A DNA stretch of 64,000 bases from Salinicola aestuarinus (lineage in GTDB: Bacteria > Pseudomonadota > Gammaproteobacteria > Pseudomonadales > Halomonadaceae). Below, piece by piece: positions 37,205 through 46,495 of the stretch. The notes beneath the pieces are model-generated. The model made no database searches and was not told where the DNA came from. It saw only the letters and a list, made by a program, of their open reading frames with translations. Each line of letters begins with the position of its first letter. Position 1 is the stretch's first letter. The position numbers were made by a program, and so were the translations under genes. The stretch is taken from positions 47,653 through 111,652 of the forward strand of contig NZ_PZJP01000006.1 in assembly GCF_003206645.1 (NCBI RefSeq), written 5' to 3'.

Positions 37205-37783
37205 CTACCCCAGTCGCGCCACCGGCTCGCGGCGATGACAATCTTCCGCGTGGTCATTGAGCATGCCAACCGCCTCCATCCAGGCGTAGACGATCACTGG
37301 CCCGACGAACTTGAAGCCGCGCGTCTTGAGCGCCTTGGAGAGTTCGACGGAAAGCGGTGACTGCGTGGGCGCGTGCGTTCCGCTGGGGATGGCATTCTGA
37401 ATCGGCTTGCCGCCGACCCTGCCCCAAAGAAACTCGGAGAAGTCTTCGCCGTTGTCGCGCATGGTGAGATAGGCCCGCGCGTTGCCGATCGTCGCCTCGA
37501 TCTTCGCCCGTGAGCGAACGATGCCGGCGTTGCCCAGCAGACGCTCGATGTCGCTGTCGTCGTAACGCGCGATGCGTTCGGGGTCGAAGCCGTCGAACGC
37601 CTCGCGAAAGGCGTCACGCTTCTTGAGGATGGTCAGCCACGAGAGGCCCGCCTGAAAACCGTCGAGGATCAGCTTCTCCCATAGCGCACGACTGTCGTAT
37701 TCAGGCACCCCCCACTCGGCGTCGTGATAGTCGGCATTGAGCGGATGGGTTTGCGCCCAGGCGCAGCGGATGGGTTCGGGCAT
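37205..37783 (-). CDS. tag: DNA-3-methyladenine glycosylase I
   Basis: A 192-residue Tag glycosylase that excises 3-methyladenine from alkylated DNA. The four zinc ligands of the family are present at about C7, H20, H178 and C182. ADYHDAEWGVPEYDSRALWEKLILDGFQAGLSW is represented by its core EWG and DGFQAGLSW blocks. It lies between the sox operon and fdhA but has its own upstream region, including the 8-bp tandem array about 80 bp before the start. Confidence 0.94.
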   Translation of the reverse strand: MPEPIRCAWAQTHPLNADYHDAEWGVPEYDSRALWEKLILDGFQAGLSWLTILKKRDAFREAFDGFDPERIARYDDSDIERLLGNAGIVRSRAKIEATIGNARAYLTMRDNGEDFSEFLWGRVGGKPIQNAIPSGTHAPTQSPLSVELSKALKTRGFKFVGPVIVYAWMEAVGMLNDHAEDCHRREPVARLG

Positions 37784-38105
37784 GGTCGGTCTCGTTGGCG
37801 ACAGGATAAGAGCTCGATTCTGCCGTGGCGAACGTCGGATGCCAAAGCCTCCAACATCATCGCATCACCGGACCACCGGACCACCGGACCACCGGACCAC
37901 CGGACCACCGGACCACCGGACTACCTGGCCGCCGGACAACAATAGAACAGCCGGCAACGCTCGAAGGCGTCGCCGGCTGTTTCGTCTGCGCCTCGAGTCG
38001 GCGCTATCGGGCTTGCCTGTGGCACCCTGAAGGCGGCGCCAACGGCGAAGGCGACAAGCCCCGGGAGCCGACATCCGCCCCGGCCCATGGCTTGTCACCA
38101 GCCGC
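37784..38105. other. Intergenic region between fdhA and tag
   Basis: A 322-bp gap that holds the 8-bp tandem repeat and a hairpin at 37946-37981 (arms AACAGCCGGC and GCCGGCTGTT, 16-base loop). On the minus strand the hairpin is followed only by a weak T-rich stretch, so it is a possible fdhA terminator at best. No gene is supported here. Confidence 0.45.
37866..37921. repeat. Tandem 8-bp repeat, seven perfect copies
   Basis: The octamer CACCGGAC is repeated seven times without interruption and followed by two degenerate units (to about 37937). It is not coding in any supported gene. It starts 83 bp upstream of the tag start codon. Confidence 0.97.
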
Positions 38106-39299
38106 TCAGCCCAGCGTGCCGTGGGGGTCGATGACGAATTTCTTCGCCGCACCGCCGTCGAAGTCGGCGTAACCCTTGGGCGCGTCATCCAGCGAGATGG
38201 TCTGGACGTTGACGGCGCGACCGATGTGCACCTTGTCGTGCAGGATCGCCTGCATTAGCTGGCGCTGGTAGCGCATTGCCGGCGTCTGGCCGGTGTGGAA
38301 CGACATTGCCTTGGCCCAGCCGAGGCCGAACTTCATCGAGATATTGCCGTGCTTGGCGTCATCACTGGACGCCCCCGGATCTTCGGTGACGTAGAGCCCG
38401 GGAATGCCCACCGCCCCCCCCGCCTGGGTGATCTCCATGGCGGCGTTGAGCACGGTGGCCGGCTGCTCGTGCGAGTGATTGTGACCGTGGCAGTTGGCCT
38501 CGAAGCCGACGGCATCGACCGCGCAGTCGACCTCACGATGGCCGAGCACCGACTCGATCAGATCCGACATGCTGGCATCCTGCTTGAGATCGAGCCCCTC
38601 GCAGCCGAAGCTCTTTGCCTGATCCAGACGCTTCTCGTTCATGTCGCCGACAATGACACAGGCCGCGCCCAGAAGCTGAGCCGACACGGCGGCGGCAAGC
38701 CCCACGGGGCCGGCACCGGCGATATAGACGGTGGAGCCCGGCTGGACGCCGGCGGTCACACAGCCATGGAAGCCGGTGGGGAAGATGTCAGAGAGCATGG
38801 TCAAATCGAGGATCTTCTCCATGGCCTGCTCTTTATCCGGGAACACCAGCAGCTGGAAGTCGGCATACGGCACCATCACGTATTCGGCCTGACCGCCGAC
38901 CCAGCCGCCCATGTCGACATAGCCGTACGCCCCGCCGGGACGGTCGTCGTTGACGTGCAGACAGATATGGGTGTCCCCGCGCTTGCAGTTGCGGCAGCGT
39001 CCGCAGGCGACGTTGAACGGCACCGAGACGACGTCACCTACCTTGACGAACTCGACGTCGCGACCGCATTCGATGACTTCACCGGTGATTTCGTGACCGA
39101 GCACCAGGCCTTCCGGCGCCGTCGTGCGCCCACGCACCATGTGCTGATCACTACCGCAGATATTGGTGGTGAGGATCTTGAGGATGACGCCGTGCTCGCA
39201 CTGGCGATTGCCCAGTGCCAGCTCGGGAAAGGCGATGTTCTCGACGGCGACTTTGCCGGCGCCGCGGAATACGACGCCACGGTTGGCGGGTGATGACAT
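38106..39299 (-). CDS. fdhA: Glutathione-independent formaldehyde dehydrogenase
   Basis: A 397-residue zinc-dependent medium-chain dehydrogenase of the Pseudomonas putida FdhA type, converting formaldehyde to formate with NAD+ and no glutathione. Catalytic zinc ligands C48 (ICGSD) and H69 (GHEITG) are present, and the structural-zinc cysteines are C99, C102, C105 and C113. The nucleotide-binding GAGPVGLAAAV follows in the centre. It removes formaldehyde released by betaine, dimethylglycine and sarcosine demethylation. Confidence 0.93.
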   Translation of the reverse strand: MSSPANRGVVFRGAGKVAVENIAFPELALGNRQCEHGVILKILTTNICGSDQHMVRGRTTAPEGLVLGHEITGEVIECGRDVEFVKVGDVVSVPFNVACGRCRNCKRGDTHICLHVNDDRPGGAYGYVDMGGWVGGQAEYVMVPYADFQLLVFPDKEQAMEKILDLTMLSDIFPTGFHGCVTAGVQPGSTVYIAGAGPVGLAAAVSAQLLGAACVIVGDMNEKRLDQAKSFGCEGLDLKQDASMSDLIESVLGHREVDCAVDAVGFEANCHGHNHSHEQPATVLNAAMEITQAGGAVGIPGLYVTEDPGASSDDAKHGNISMKFGLGWAKAMSFHTGQTPAMRYQRQLMQAILHDKVHIGRAVNVQTISLDDAPKGYADFDGGAAKKFVIDPHGTLG

Positions 39300-39508
39300 G
39301 AGGGCGCTCCTGTGACTGGTCTCTGGTGACTCCCCGCCAGTCGCTGCCGGCGCGATCTCTCGTCGAGGAGCCTACCGACCCAGCGTAGGAGCGGAGGCCC
39401 GGGGGAAACTGTCTCTTTGCGTCACTCATGGCCGTGGTTGCGACAGCGGCGACGTCCAAAAGTCGTAGACTGGTCCGCCGCCGGCCCCCGCTGAAACGCC
39501 TGTCACGT

Positions 39509-40615
39509 TCAGAAATCGATGACCACGGGACCTCTCGGCTTGGTGCAACAGGAGAGGATGTAGCCCTCGGCTTCGTCCTCTTCGGTGATTCCCCCGTTGT
39601 GCTCCATCTCCACCTCGCCTTCCGTCTTCATGACGCGACACGTTCCGCAGATGCCCATGCCGCAGGCCTTGGGAATGTGCAGTCCCAGCTTGGCGGCGGC
39701 CGCATGAATCGTTTCCCCTTCGCCGATGCGAATGCTCTTGCCGCTGGCGCTGAATTCGATCGGCACCAGATCCGCCATGTCGACCTCTTCGGCATCCGCT
39801 TCTGCCTGTTCGGCAAGCTCGATGACGTCTTCCTGAACATCCACCGGCGTCGCCCCGAAGGACTCCTGGTGGTAACGCGACATGTCGAATCCGTCTTCGA
39901 GCAGCACTTGGCGCACCGCGTTCATGAAAGGCGACGGACCGCAGCAGAAGATCTCGCGGTCGAGATAGTCCGGCGCCATCAGGCTCAGCATCTGGCGGGA
40001 GAGATACCCCCGGAACCCGGCCCACGCCTGACTGATGGCATCGGAGCGCTCGCAGACGATGTGCAGCTTGAACTCCGGCAGCCGCGAGAACATGTGAATC
40101 AGCTCGCGGTGATAGATGATGTCGTCCGGCGCCTGAGCGCAGTGGACGAACTCCAGATCGACCGCGGCGTTGGTATCGAAGAACCAGCGTGTCATCGACA
40201 TCAGCGGCGTGATGCCCACCCCACCGGAGAGCATCAGCACCTTCTCCGCCGGGTGATCGATGACGTTGAAGTCGCCGACCGGACCATGCACCACCATCTC
40301 GTCGCCAACGCGCAGGTTGTCGTGCAGCCAGTTGGAGACCTGCCCGCCGATCAGGCGCTTGACCGTGATCGAGAAACTGTAGGGAATCGAGGGTGAGCTG
40401 GAGATCGTGTACGACCGCATCGCCGGCTTGCCGTCGATCTCGAGCTCGAGCGTGACGAACTGGCCCGGCTTGAAGAAAAACATCACCGGCTGGTCGGCCA
40501 TGAAACAGAAAGTCTTAACGTTCCAGGTTTCCTGGATGATTTTCACGCAGCGGACCTGATGGCGACCGTTGGTCCAGGTTTGCGTATTGACCGGATTGGA
40601 AAATTGCATCGTCAT
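39509..40615 (-). CDS. gbcB: Glycine betaine monooxygenase reductase subunit
   Basis: A 368-residue ferredoxin-reductase that supplies electrons to GbcA. An FAD domain (RSYTISSSP near residue 67) and NAD domain (LSGGVGITPLMSM near 130) are followed by a C-terminal plant-type [2Fe-2S] domain (about 285-368). The latter has CGMGICGTC and a final cysteine pair (SCC). The start at 40615 is chosen from two nearby ATG codons; the frame is open to 40912. It is divergent from gbcA, the same arrangement as is typical of gbcAB pairs. Confidence 0.9.
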   Translation of the reverse strand: MTMQFSNPVNTQTWTNGRHQVRCVKIIQETWNVKTFCFMADQPVMFFFKPGQFVTLELEIDGKPAMRSYTISSSPSIPYSFSITVKRLIGGQVSNWLHDNLRVGDEMVVHGPVGDFNVIDHPAEKVLMLSGGVGITPLMSMTRWFFDTNAAVDLEFVHCAQAPDDIIYHRELIHMFSRLPEFKLHIVCERSDAISQAWAGFRGYLSRQMLSLMAPDYLDREIFCCGPSPFMNAVRQVLLEDGFDMSRYHQESFGATPVDVQEDVIELAEQAEADAEEVDMADLVPIEFSASGKSIRIGEGETIHAAAAKLGLHIPKACGMGICGTCRVMKTEGEVEMEHNGGITEEDEAEGYILSCCTKPRGPVVIDF

Positions 40616-41132
40616 CGCACTCGATCGAGGAAGCGGCCCGTGCACGCGCTCCCGGTGGATTGCCCATGAAGGCGGATTTTGATCGACGCCGCAGCCGACG
40701 ACTTTTCCCGTAACGACACGGGCATACCTGCCAACTCCAATCACGCCAGGATTCGGACCATTCCGTGTCGTTTTTACGCCGCGATAAATGGCGGTGACAG
40801 CGCGAATCGCCGATCGAGCGGTCGACGTGGCCTGCCTCCCCTGCCCCGCGCGGGACGTCGGGCGCTGTCCTGCTGAAAGGTCGAAGCTCACGCCGGCGTT
40901 CGTCGCCCCCATTTATGACATCTTCGAGTCGTGCAGGCATCGCTGGATGTCGCGGCTGGACAATTCGTCGAACAAGGGCTGGGCGACACTTCGCCGCAGG
41001 GCCACACGCGACCTGGACCCTGGTCATCGGCCGTGACCGAGGCCGCGGGCGAACCGCCCGGTCGATCCCACGGACGTGTTCGGGGATGACCCCACAGCAT
41101 TGATGAGCACTGCATTTGATGAGGATGCGACC
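40616..41132. promoter_or_regulatory. gbcB-gbcA divergent promoter region
   Basis: A 517-bp gap between the two betaine monooxygenase genes without a supported gene. It contains TCACGCCAGGATTC at 40741-40754, identical to the element upstream of soxB and in the same orientation relative to the leftward gene. A GTGTCG sequence occurs on both sides of it. The gbcA ribosome site GAGGATG lies at 41120-41126. Confidence 0.55.
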
Positions 41133-42443
41133 ATGTCAGTAACTCCCCGCGACAGCTTCGGCCGCCAGGGTCTCGGCACCTCCCCCGAGGCGACCCGCGC
41201 GGCGGTCGCCACGATGCTGGACGAGCGCAAGCCGGCGTTTTCGCTGCCCCAGCCGTTCTACAACGATCCGCACGTATTCGGCCTGGACATGCAGGAGATC
41301 TTCGAGAAGCAGTGGATCTTCGCCGGCATGACCTGCGAGATACCCGCCAAGGGCAACTACTTCAAGGTCGAGATCGGCGACAACTCGATTATCGTCGTTC
41401 GCGGCGCGGAGAACCGCGTCCACGCCTTCCATAACGTCTGTCGCCATCGGGGTTCCAGACTCTGCCTCAAGGACAAGGGCAAGGTCGCCAAGCTGGTCTG
41501 CCCGTATCATCAGTGGACCTACGAACTCGACGGCCGCCTGCTCTTTGCCGGCAGCGACATGGGCGAGGACTTCGATACCAGCGCCTACGGTCTAAAGCCG
41601 GTCGCCATCCGGACCGCCGGCGGGTTCGCGTTCATCAATCTGAGCGACGACCCGGAGCCGATCGACGACTTCCTGGTCTCGCTGGAGCACTACCTCTCTC
41701 CCTACGAGATGGACAACGTCAAGGTCGCGGTCGAGTCGAACATCGTCGAGCGGGCCAACTGGAAGCTGGTCCTCGAGAACAATCGCGAGTGCTACCACTG
41801 CAGCGGCTCGCACCCGGAACTGCTCAACTCGTTGATCGAGTTCGACGACACTGACGATCCGCGCTCCACCGGCCAGTATCGCGATCTGGTCGCACGCAAG
41901 CAGGCCGACTGGACGCAGTGCGACGTGCCCTGGCAGCTCAAGCGCTTTGGCAAGCGCAACCGCCTGACCCGCACGCCGCTGCTCGATGGCATCGTCTCGA
42001 TGACTCTCGATGGCAAGCAGGGCAGCCAGCGCCTGATGGGGCATCTGCCCAACGCCGACCTGGGCTCGCTGCGGATTCTGCACCTGCCCAACTCCTGGAA
42101 CCATTTCATGGGCGATCACGCCGTGGTGTTCCGCGTGCTACCGCTCGGCCCGCAGGAGACCCTGGTGACCACCAAATGGCTGGTGCACAAGGACGCGGTC
42201 GAAGGCGTGGATTACGACGTCAACCGTCTGCGTCAGGTGTGGGACGCGACCAACGATCAGGACCGCAAGCTCGCGGAGGAGAACCAGCTGGGTATCAACT
42301 CCCTCGCCTACGAGCCGGGACCCTACTCCAAGACCTACGAGTTTGGCGTCATCGACTTCATCGACTGGTATACGCAGACGCTCCGCAGCCACCTCGATAT
42401 CGAACAGGTGGTCTCGCTGCAGGAGGTCGCCACGTCGACCTGA
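41133..42443 (+). CDS. gbcA: Glycine betaine monooxygenase oxygenase subunit
   Basis: A 436-residue Rieske non-heme iron oxygenase that demethylates glycine betaine to dimethylglycine and formaldehyde. Rieske ligands are C103/H105 (CRH) and C123/H126 (CPYH). The mononuclear iron site has H222 and H227 in ECYHCSGSHPE. The ATG at 41133 follows GAGGATG; the frame is open to 41076. A terminator follows. Dimethylglycine demethylase genes (dgcAB), needed for the next step, are not in the window. Confidence 0.93.
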   Translation: MSVTPRDSFGRQGLGTSPEATRAAVATMLDERKPAFSLPQPFYNDPHVFGLDMQEIFEKQWIFAGMTCEIPAKGNYFKVEIGDNSIIVVRGAENRVHAFHNVCRHRGSRLCLKDKGKVAKLVCPYHQWTYELDGRLLFAGSDMGEDFDTSAYGLKPVAIRTAGGFAFINLSDDPEPIDDFLVSLEHYLSPYEMDNVKVAVESNIVERANWKLVLENNRECYHCSGSHPELLNSLIEFDDTDDPRSTGQYRDLVARKQADWTQCDVPWQLKRFGKRNRLTRTPLLDGIVSMTLDGKQGSQRLMGHLPNADLGSLRILHLPNSWNHFMGDHAVVFRVLPLGPQETLVTTKWLVHKDAVEGVDYDVNRLRQVWDATNDQDRKLAEENQLGINSLAYEPGPYSKTYEFGVIDFIDWYTQTLRSHLDIEQVVSLQEVATST

Positions 42444-42468
42444 CACCTCCCACGAAGACGGTGACTCC

Positions 42469-42494
42469 AAGGCGCCCACTGTGGCGCCTTTTTT
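42469..42494 (+). terminator. Rho-independent terminator of gbcA
   Basis: An 8-bp stem AAGGCGCC/GGCGCCTT with a six-base loop is followed by TTTT, 26 bp past the gbcA stop. Confidence 0.9.
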
Positions 42495-42650
42495 GTTTTG
42501 GAAGAACGGCTTGCGCCGACACTCACTGCATCGAAACAGGCGGACGGCAAGGCGCCAGCCAGTCGTTGGCGAAGATCAAGTTGTTCTACTAAAGTCTCCC
42601 CTCGACATCGCTAGGCGACCCAACCACTTGTCAGGAAGACACGGTTAGAT

Positions 42651-44138
42651 ATGACGGATCATTCAACGCAGAGCGGGATCGGCTACATCTTCGCAATCTG
42701 CCTTGTCGCCGCACTCGGCGGCATTCTTTTCGGCTATGACACGGCAGTCATTTCCGGGGCCATAGACGGCATCACTCGCCACTTCGACCTCTCACCCACG
42801 CTCAAGGGGTGGGCGGTGTCCAGCGTGGTCATCGGCAGTATCGCCGGCGCCCTGGGGGCCGGCTGGCTTGCCAACGTCCTCGGCCGGCGCATGACCATGA
42901 TGACAGCCGCCGTGCTGTTTCTGATCTCGGCGATCGGCTCGGCGCTGGCACCGGATTTTTTGATCTACATCCTGCTGCGGCTCGTCGGCGGCGTCGCCGT
43001 GGGCATCGCCAGCGTCGTCTCGCCGATGTACATGGGGGAGCTGGCGCCGCAACATTGGCGCGGCCGCACGCTGAGCATGTTCCAGCAGTCGCTGGTGGTG
43101 GGCCAGACCATCGTTTTCTTCGTCAACTACTTCATTGCGCGGGATGCCGCCGAGGCGTGGCTGACCGACTACGGCTGGCGCTGGATGCTCGGCTCCGAGG
43201 CGATTCCGGCGGTGCTGTTCGGCCTGCTATTGCTGCTGGTTCCCGAATCGCCGCGCTGGTGCATCATGCGCGGCCAGTACGATCGGGCACGCGGCATCCT
43301 AAAGCGCTTTACTCCGAGCGATCAGGTCGAACCGATGGTCGAGGACGTGCGTCGCTCTCTCGACGAAGGCAACTCCACCGGCCGACGTGCGATGAATCGC
43401 CAGCGCCGCGACGAGCAGCGCAGCTCGCGTAGCGCCCTGCGTCGCCCGATCATGATGGGGATCGCCCTGGTGGGTATCTTCCTCTCCGCGGCGCAGCAGT
43501 TCTCCGGTGTCAACGTGGTGATGTACTACGCCCCCACGGTGCTCTCCAGCGTCACCGACTCCACCGATAGCGCACTCCTGCAGACCGGCTTCATCGGCAT
43601 CGTCTTCATCTTCGGCAACCTCGCCGGCATGTACATGATCGACCGTATGGGCCGTATCAAGCTGCTCACCGTCGGGTCGCTCGCCTGCATCGCGAGCATG
43701 GTATTGCTCGGCGCCATCTTCTGGTTCGACATTCAGGGCTATACGGCGATGCTCGCCATCATGGTCTACGTCGTGGGCTACGCCATCTCCTGGGGCTGCT
43801 GCAGCTGGACGCTGCTCTCCGAGATCTTCCCCAACGCGATTCGCGGGTCGGGGATGGCCATGGCGATGGGCGCCCAGTGGACTGCCGGTTTCATCGTCGC
43901 CCAGACCTTCCCGATGATGCGCGGCAGCGAGTGGCTCAACGCCATCTTCAACGGTGCCTTCCCGTTCTGGCTCTTTGGCGCCATTACGCTGGTCAGCCTG
44001 CTGCTCGTCTGGCGTTTTGTCCCCGAGACCAAGGGCATTCCCCTGGAGGGGATGGAGTCGCTGATGCGCGAGAAGTTCAAGCGCGGCCGGGTCAGGCAGC
44101 GCGATGCCTATCGCCAGGGCGAGGCCGCCACGACCTGA
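42651..44138 (+). CDS. MFS sugar porter, XylE-like
   Basis: A 495-residue major facilitator of the sugar porter family with 12 expected helices. It closely resembles XylE in pattern: GGILFGYDTAVISGA near residue 24, VVSPMYMGELAPQHWRG near 125, VPESPRWC near 198, QQFSGVNVVMYYAPTV near 284, and the terminal VPETKGIP. The usual DRMGRIK loop is present. The likely substrate is a pentose or hexose taken up with H+. Ribosome-site spacing is poor (AGGAAG about 13 bases from the ATG), so the start is slightly uncertain. Confidence 0.9.
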   Translation: MTDHSTQSGIGYIFAICLVAALGGILFGYDTAVISGAIDGITRHFDLSPTLKGWAVSSVVIGSIAGALGAGWLANVLGRRMTMMTAAVLFLISAIGSALAPDFLIYILLRLVGGVAVGIASVVSPMYMGELAPQHWRGRTLSMFQQSLVVGQTIVFFVNYFIARDAAEAWLTDYGWRWMLGSEAIPAVLFGLLLLLVPESPRWCIMRGQYDRARGILKRFTPSDQVEPMVEDVRRSLDEGNSTGRRAMNRQRRDEQRSSRSALRRPIMMGIALVGIFLSAAQQFSGVNVVMYYAPTVLSSVTDSTDSALLQTGFIGIVFIFGNLAGMYMIDRMGRIKLLTVGSLACIASMVLLGAIFWFDIQGYTAMLAIMVYVVGYAISWGCCSWTLLSEIFPNAIRGSGMAMAMGAQWTAGFIVAQTFPMMRGSEWLNAIFNGAFPFWLFGAITLVSLLLVWRFVPETKGIPLEGMESLMREKFKRGRVRQRDAYRQGEAATT

Positions 44139-44171
44139 GCGCCGGAAGAATTTCCTCGCTCGCATGACGAC

Positions 44172-44199
44172 AAAGGGCGCCCCATCGGGGCGCCCTTTT
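44172..44199. terminator. Bidirectional terminator, sugar porter / gspD
   Basis: A 12-bp perfect stem AAAGGGCGCCCC with an ATC loop, with T-runs on both strands, lies between the convergent sugar porter and secretin genes. Confidence 0.93.
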
Positions 44200-44230
44200 C
44201 ATTGGCTGACCGTCTGTCACTCCCCTGGCG

Positions 44231-46495
44231 TCAGCGCGCCTCGGCGTTGTCCATCTGCGCCTTGAGCAGCTGCATCCGCTGACGATAGTCGTCGGTGACC
44301 TGACGCGCCTGTACCGGGTCGTTGACCACCTTGGGGGTAATCAACACGATCATCTCGGTGCGGTCGCGCCCTTCGGAACGGCTGCCGAAGAGCCAACCCA
44401 GTCCGGGGATCGAGGAGAGCCAGGGCACCCGGGTATCGGACTCGGAGTTGTTCTGCTGGATCAGGCCACCCAGCAGGACCGTCTGACCGCTCTGCACTGC
44501 GACCTGGGTCGAGACCGCCCGCGTCGAGATGCGCGGGTTGGACTGGTCGGCAGTGCTGCCACTGTCGTCGGCGTCGCTCACCTGCTGTCGAATGTCCATG
44601 TAGACCAGCCCGCCGGGATTGATACGCGGCACAACGTCGAGAATGACACCGGTCTGCACGTATTCGACGCTGCTGAGTGTGGTGTCGGCATTGGCTGTGT
44701 TGACCGTCGTCTGGCTGATCGGCACGTTGTCGCCGACCTGGATCTGCGCCTGCTGGTTGTTGAGGACCACTAGCGATGGCGCCGAGAGCACCTGCGTCAG
44801 GCCGCGACGCTCAAGGGCCCGCAACGCGACCTGCAGATTGTCGCTGACGAACGAGTAGAAGGCCGAGCTGTTGCCCAGTGCCGCGCCCCCTGCACCCAAC
44901 GCCCCCTGGCTGCCACTCTCATTGATGGTGCCGCCGCTCGAGGCGTTGCCGGCGAGCTGGCCCAGATACCACTGAACACCCATATTGAGATCGCCGGAGA
45001 GCCGGACCTCGAGGATCCGGGTCTCGATCTGTACCTGACGCGGCGGATTGTCCAACCGCTGAATCGCCGATTCGATCTCTTTCCACTGTGCGGGCCGTGC
45101 TCGTACCAGAAGCTGATTGCTGCTCTGCTGGGCGGTGATGCGCACGGATGGCATTGTGCCGTTGCCGTTGCCACCGAGAGAAACCCCGCCGCCGCGCGAA
45201 GACCTGCTGGGCTCGTCGACGCTGTCCGAGTCTCGTTCCGTCTGTGTCGACAGGCCGACACCGTTACCGTTACCGCCCAGCATCGAATCGCTGCCTCCGG
45301 TCCCGCCGAAGCCGCCGGAGCCATTGAGCGTCGAGAGATCGGTGGTCTGGAGACCCGGGGCGACGTCGGCGGGTGCTTCGGTCCCGGCCCCATCGCCACC
45401 GTAGATCTGGCGCAGGTAGCCCGCGAGGTCTGCCGCTTTCATGTTGCGTACGTCGTAGACGTAGAGTTGTGGCTCGTTGCCGCCCCCCTCGTCGATGGCG
45501 CGAATCCACTGCCCGACTTCCTGGAGGTAATCCGGCTGCGAGGAGATGGCGATGATCGAATTGGTCCGCTCGTTGGGCAGAAAACGCACCATGCTCGACA
45601 GCGGCGTCTCGCTATCTTCACCGAACACCTTCTGTAGCTGCGGCATGAGTTCGGCCACCGAGGCGCGCTGCAGGCCATAGACCCCCAGTGACATGCCCTT
45701 GAGCCAGTCCACGTCAAAGGTATCGATGGTGTCCTGGTAGTTCGCCAGCTCGTCCGGCGTGCCGGCCAGTCCGATGACGTTGCGCGTCGAGTCAACCGTC
45801 AGGAAGGCATTTTCGCGGACGAAGGGCTCGAGCAGCTTCTTCATCTGCGTCGCACCGATATAGCGCAGCGGGTAGAGCCGTGCAGAGAGGCCCGCGGCCG
45901 GCTCGGACATCGGCATCTGCGGTACCAGCTTGCCGGCAACCGCCTGGTTCGCCGGCAGAATCACATAGCGATCCCCCTGGCGAATCATCGCGTTGCCGGT
46001 CCACGACAGCAGGGTCTCGAGAATCGACAGCGCCTGCTGTTGATCGACGGGCCGCGCGGTAGAGAAGCTCACCGACCCCTCTACCCCCTGGGCGATGCTG
46101 TAGTTCTCGCCCAGCAAATCTCCCATGACGCTATTGATCACCGCTTCGATCGGCTGGTCGGTGAAGTTGAAGACCACATCGCCCTCGCCGGCGTTGGCGG
46201 CGGGCCGGGCCTCCTGCGGATCGATGAATTGTTGGCTGCCAGTGATGATCCGCTGCTGTGGCGGCGTTTCCCCGACCGCCGCGCCCCCCGTCTCGGATCG
46301 CGCAGCATCGGCAGCAAGGTCAGGTGACGGCGCCGGACGGTCGGCACCGCTGAAGGCTTCCTTGAGCAGAGCGGGATCCCCCGTCAGCTCGTGCGGCGTG
46401 GAGGCGCACCCCGCGACGGAAAGCAGCAGCACCAGGCCCGCCAGGGGTGAGTGCAGCGAGGGGCGAAACAATCGAATCGGTAGCGTTGGCATCAT
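44231..46495 (-). CDS. gspD: Type II secretion secretin, lipoprotein GspD
   Basis: A 754-residue secretin that forms the outer-membrane channel. The N-terminus carries a lipoprotein signal with lipobox SVAGC (Cys30). N-domains follow (about 110-500), with a Gly/Ser/Asn-rich linker near 390-440 inside N3. The C-terminal secretin domain (about 510-735) contains VPWLSSIPGLGWLFGS, the family signature. It starts with a 4-bp overlap to the gspN-like gene and ends the operon. The acyl anchor suggests self-targeting without a separate pilotin, as described for HxcQ. Confidence 0.94.
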   Translation of the reverse strand: MMPTLPIRLFRPSLHSPLAGLVLLLSVAGCASTPHELTGDPALLKEAFSGADRPAPSPDLAADAARSETGGAAVGETPPQQRIITGSQQFIDPQEARPAANAGEGDVVFNFTDQPIEAVINSVMGDLLGENYSIAQGVEGSVSFSTARPVDQQQALSILETLLSWTGNAMIRQGDRYVILPANQAVAGKLVPQMPMSEPAAGLSARLYPLRYIGATQMKKLLEPFVRENAFLTVDSTRNVIGLAGTPDELANYQDTIDTFDVDWLKGMSLGVYGLQRASVAELMPQLQKVFGEDSETPLSSMVRFLPNERTNSIIAISSQPDYLQEVGQWIRAIDEGGGNEPQLYVYDVRNMKAADLAGYLRQIYGGDGAGTEAPADVAPGLQTTDLSTLNGSGGFGGTGGSDSMLGGNGNGVGLSTQTERDSDSVDEPSRSSRGGGVSLGGNGNGTMPSVRITAQQSSNQLLVRARPAQWKEIESAIQRLDNPPRQVQIETRILEVRLSGDLNMGVQWYLGQLAGNASSGGTINESGSQGALGAGGAALGNSSAFYSFVSDNLQVALRALERRGLTQVLSAPSLVVLNNQQAQIQVGDNVPISQTTVNTANADTTLSSVEYVQTGVILDVVPRINPGGLVYMDIRQQVSDADDSGSTADQSNPRISTRAVSTQVAVQSGQTVLLGGLIQQNNSESDTRVPWLSSIPGLGWLFGSRSEGRDRTEMIVLITPKVVNDPVQARQVTDDYRQRMQLLKAQMDNAEAR

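Noticed and set aside
37866..37921. CRISPR array
   Set aside because: The 8-bp units are contiguous without spacers and there are no cas genes.
37946..37981. Strong terminator for fdhA
   Set aside because: The stem is good, but the loop is 16 bases and there is no convincing T-run on the minus strand; kept only as a possible terminator in the gap description.
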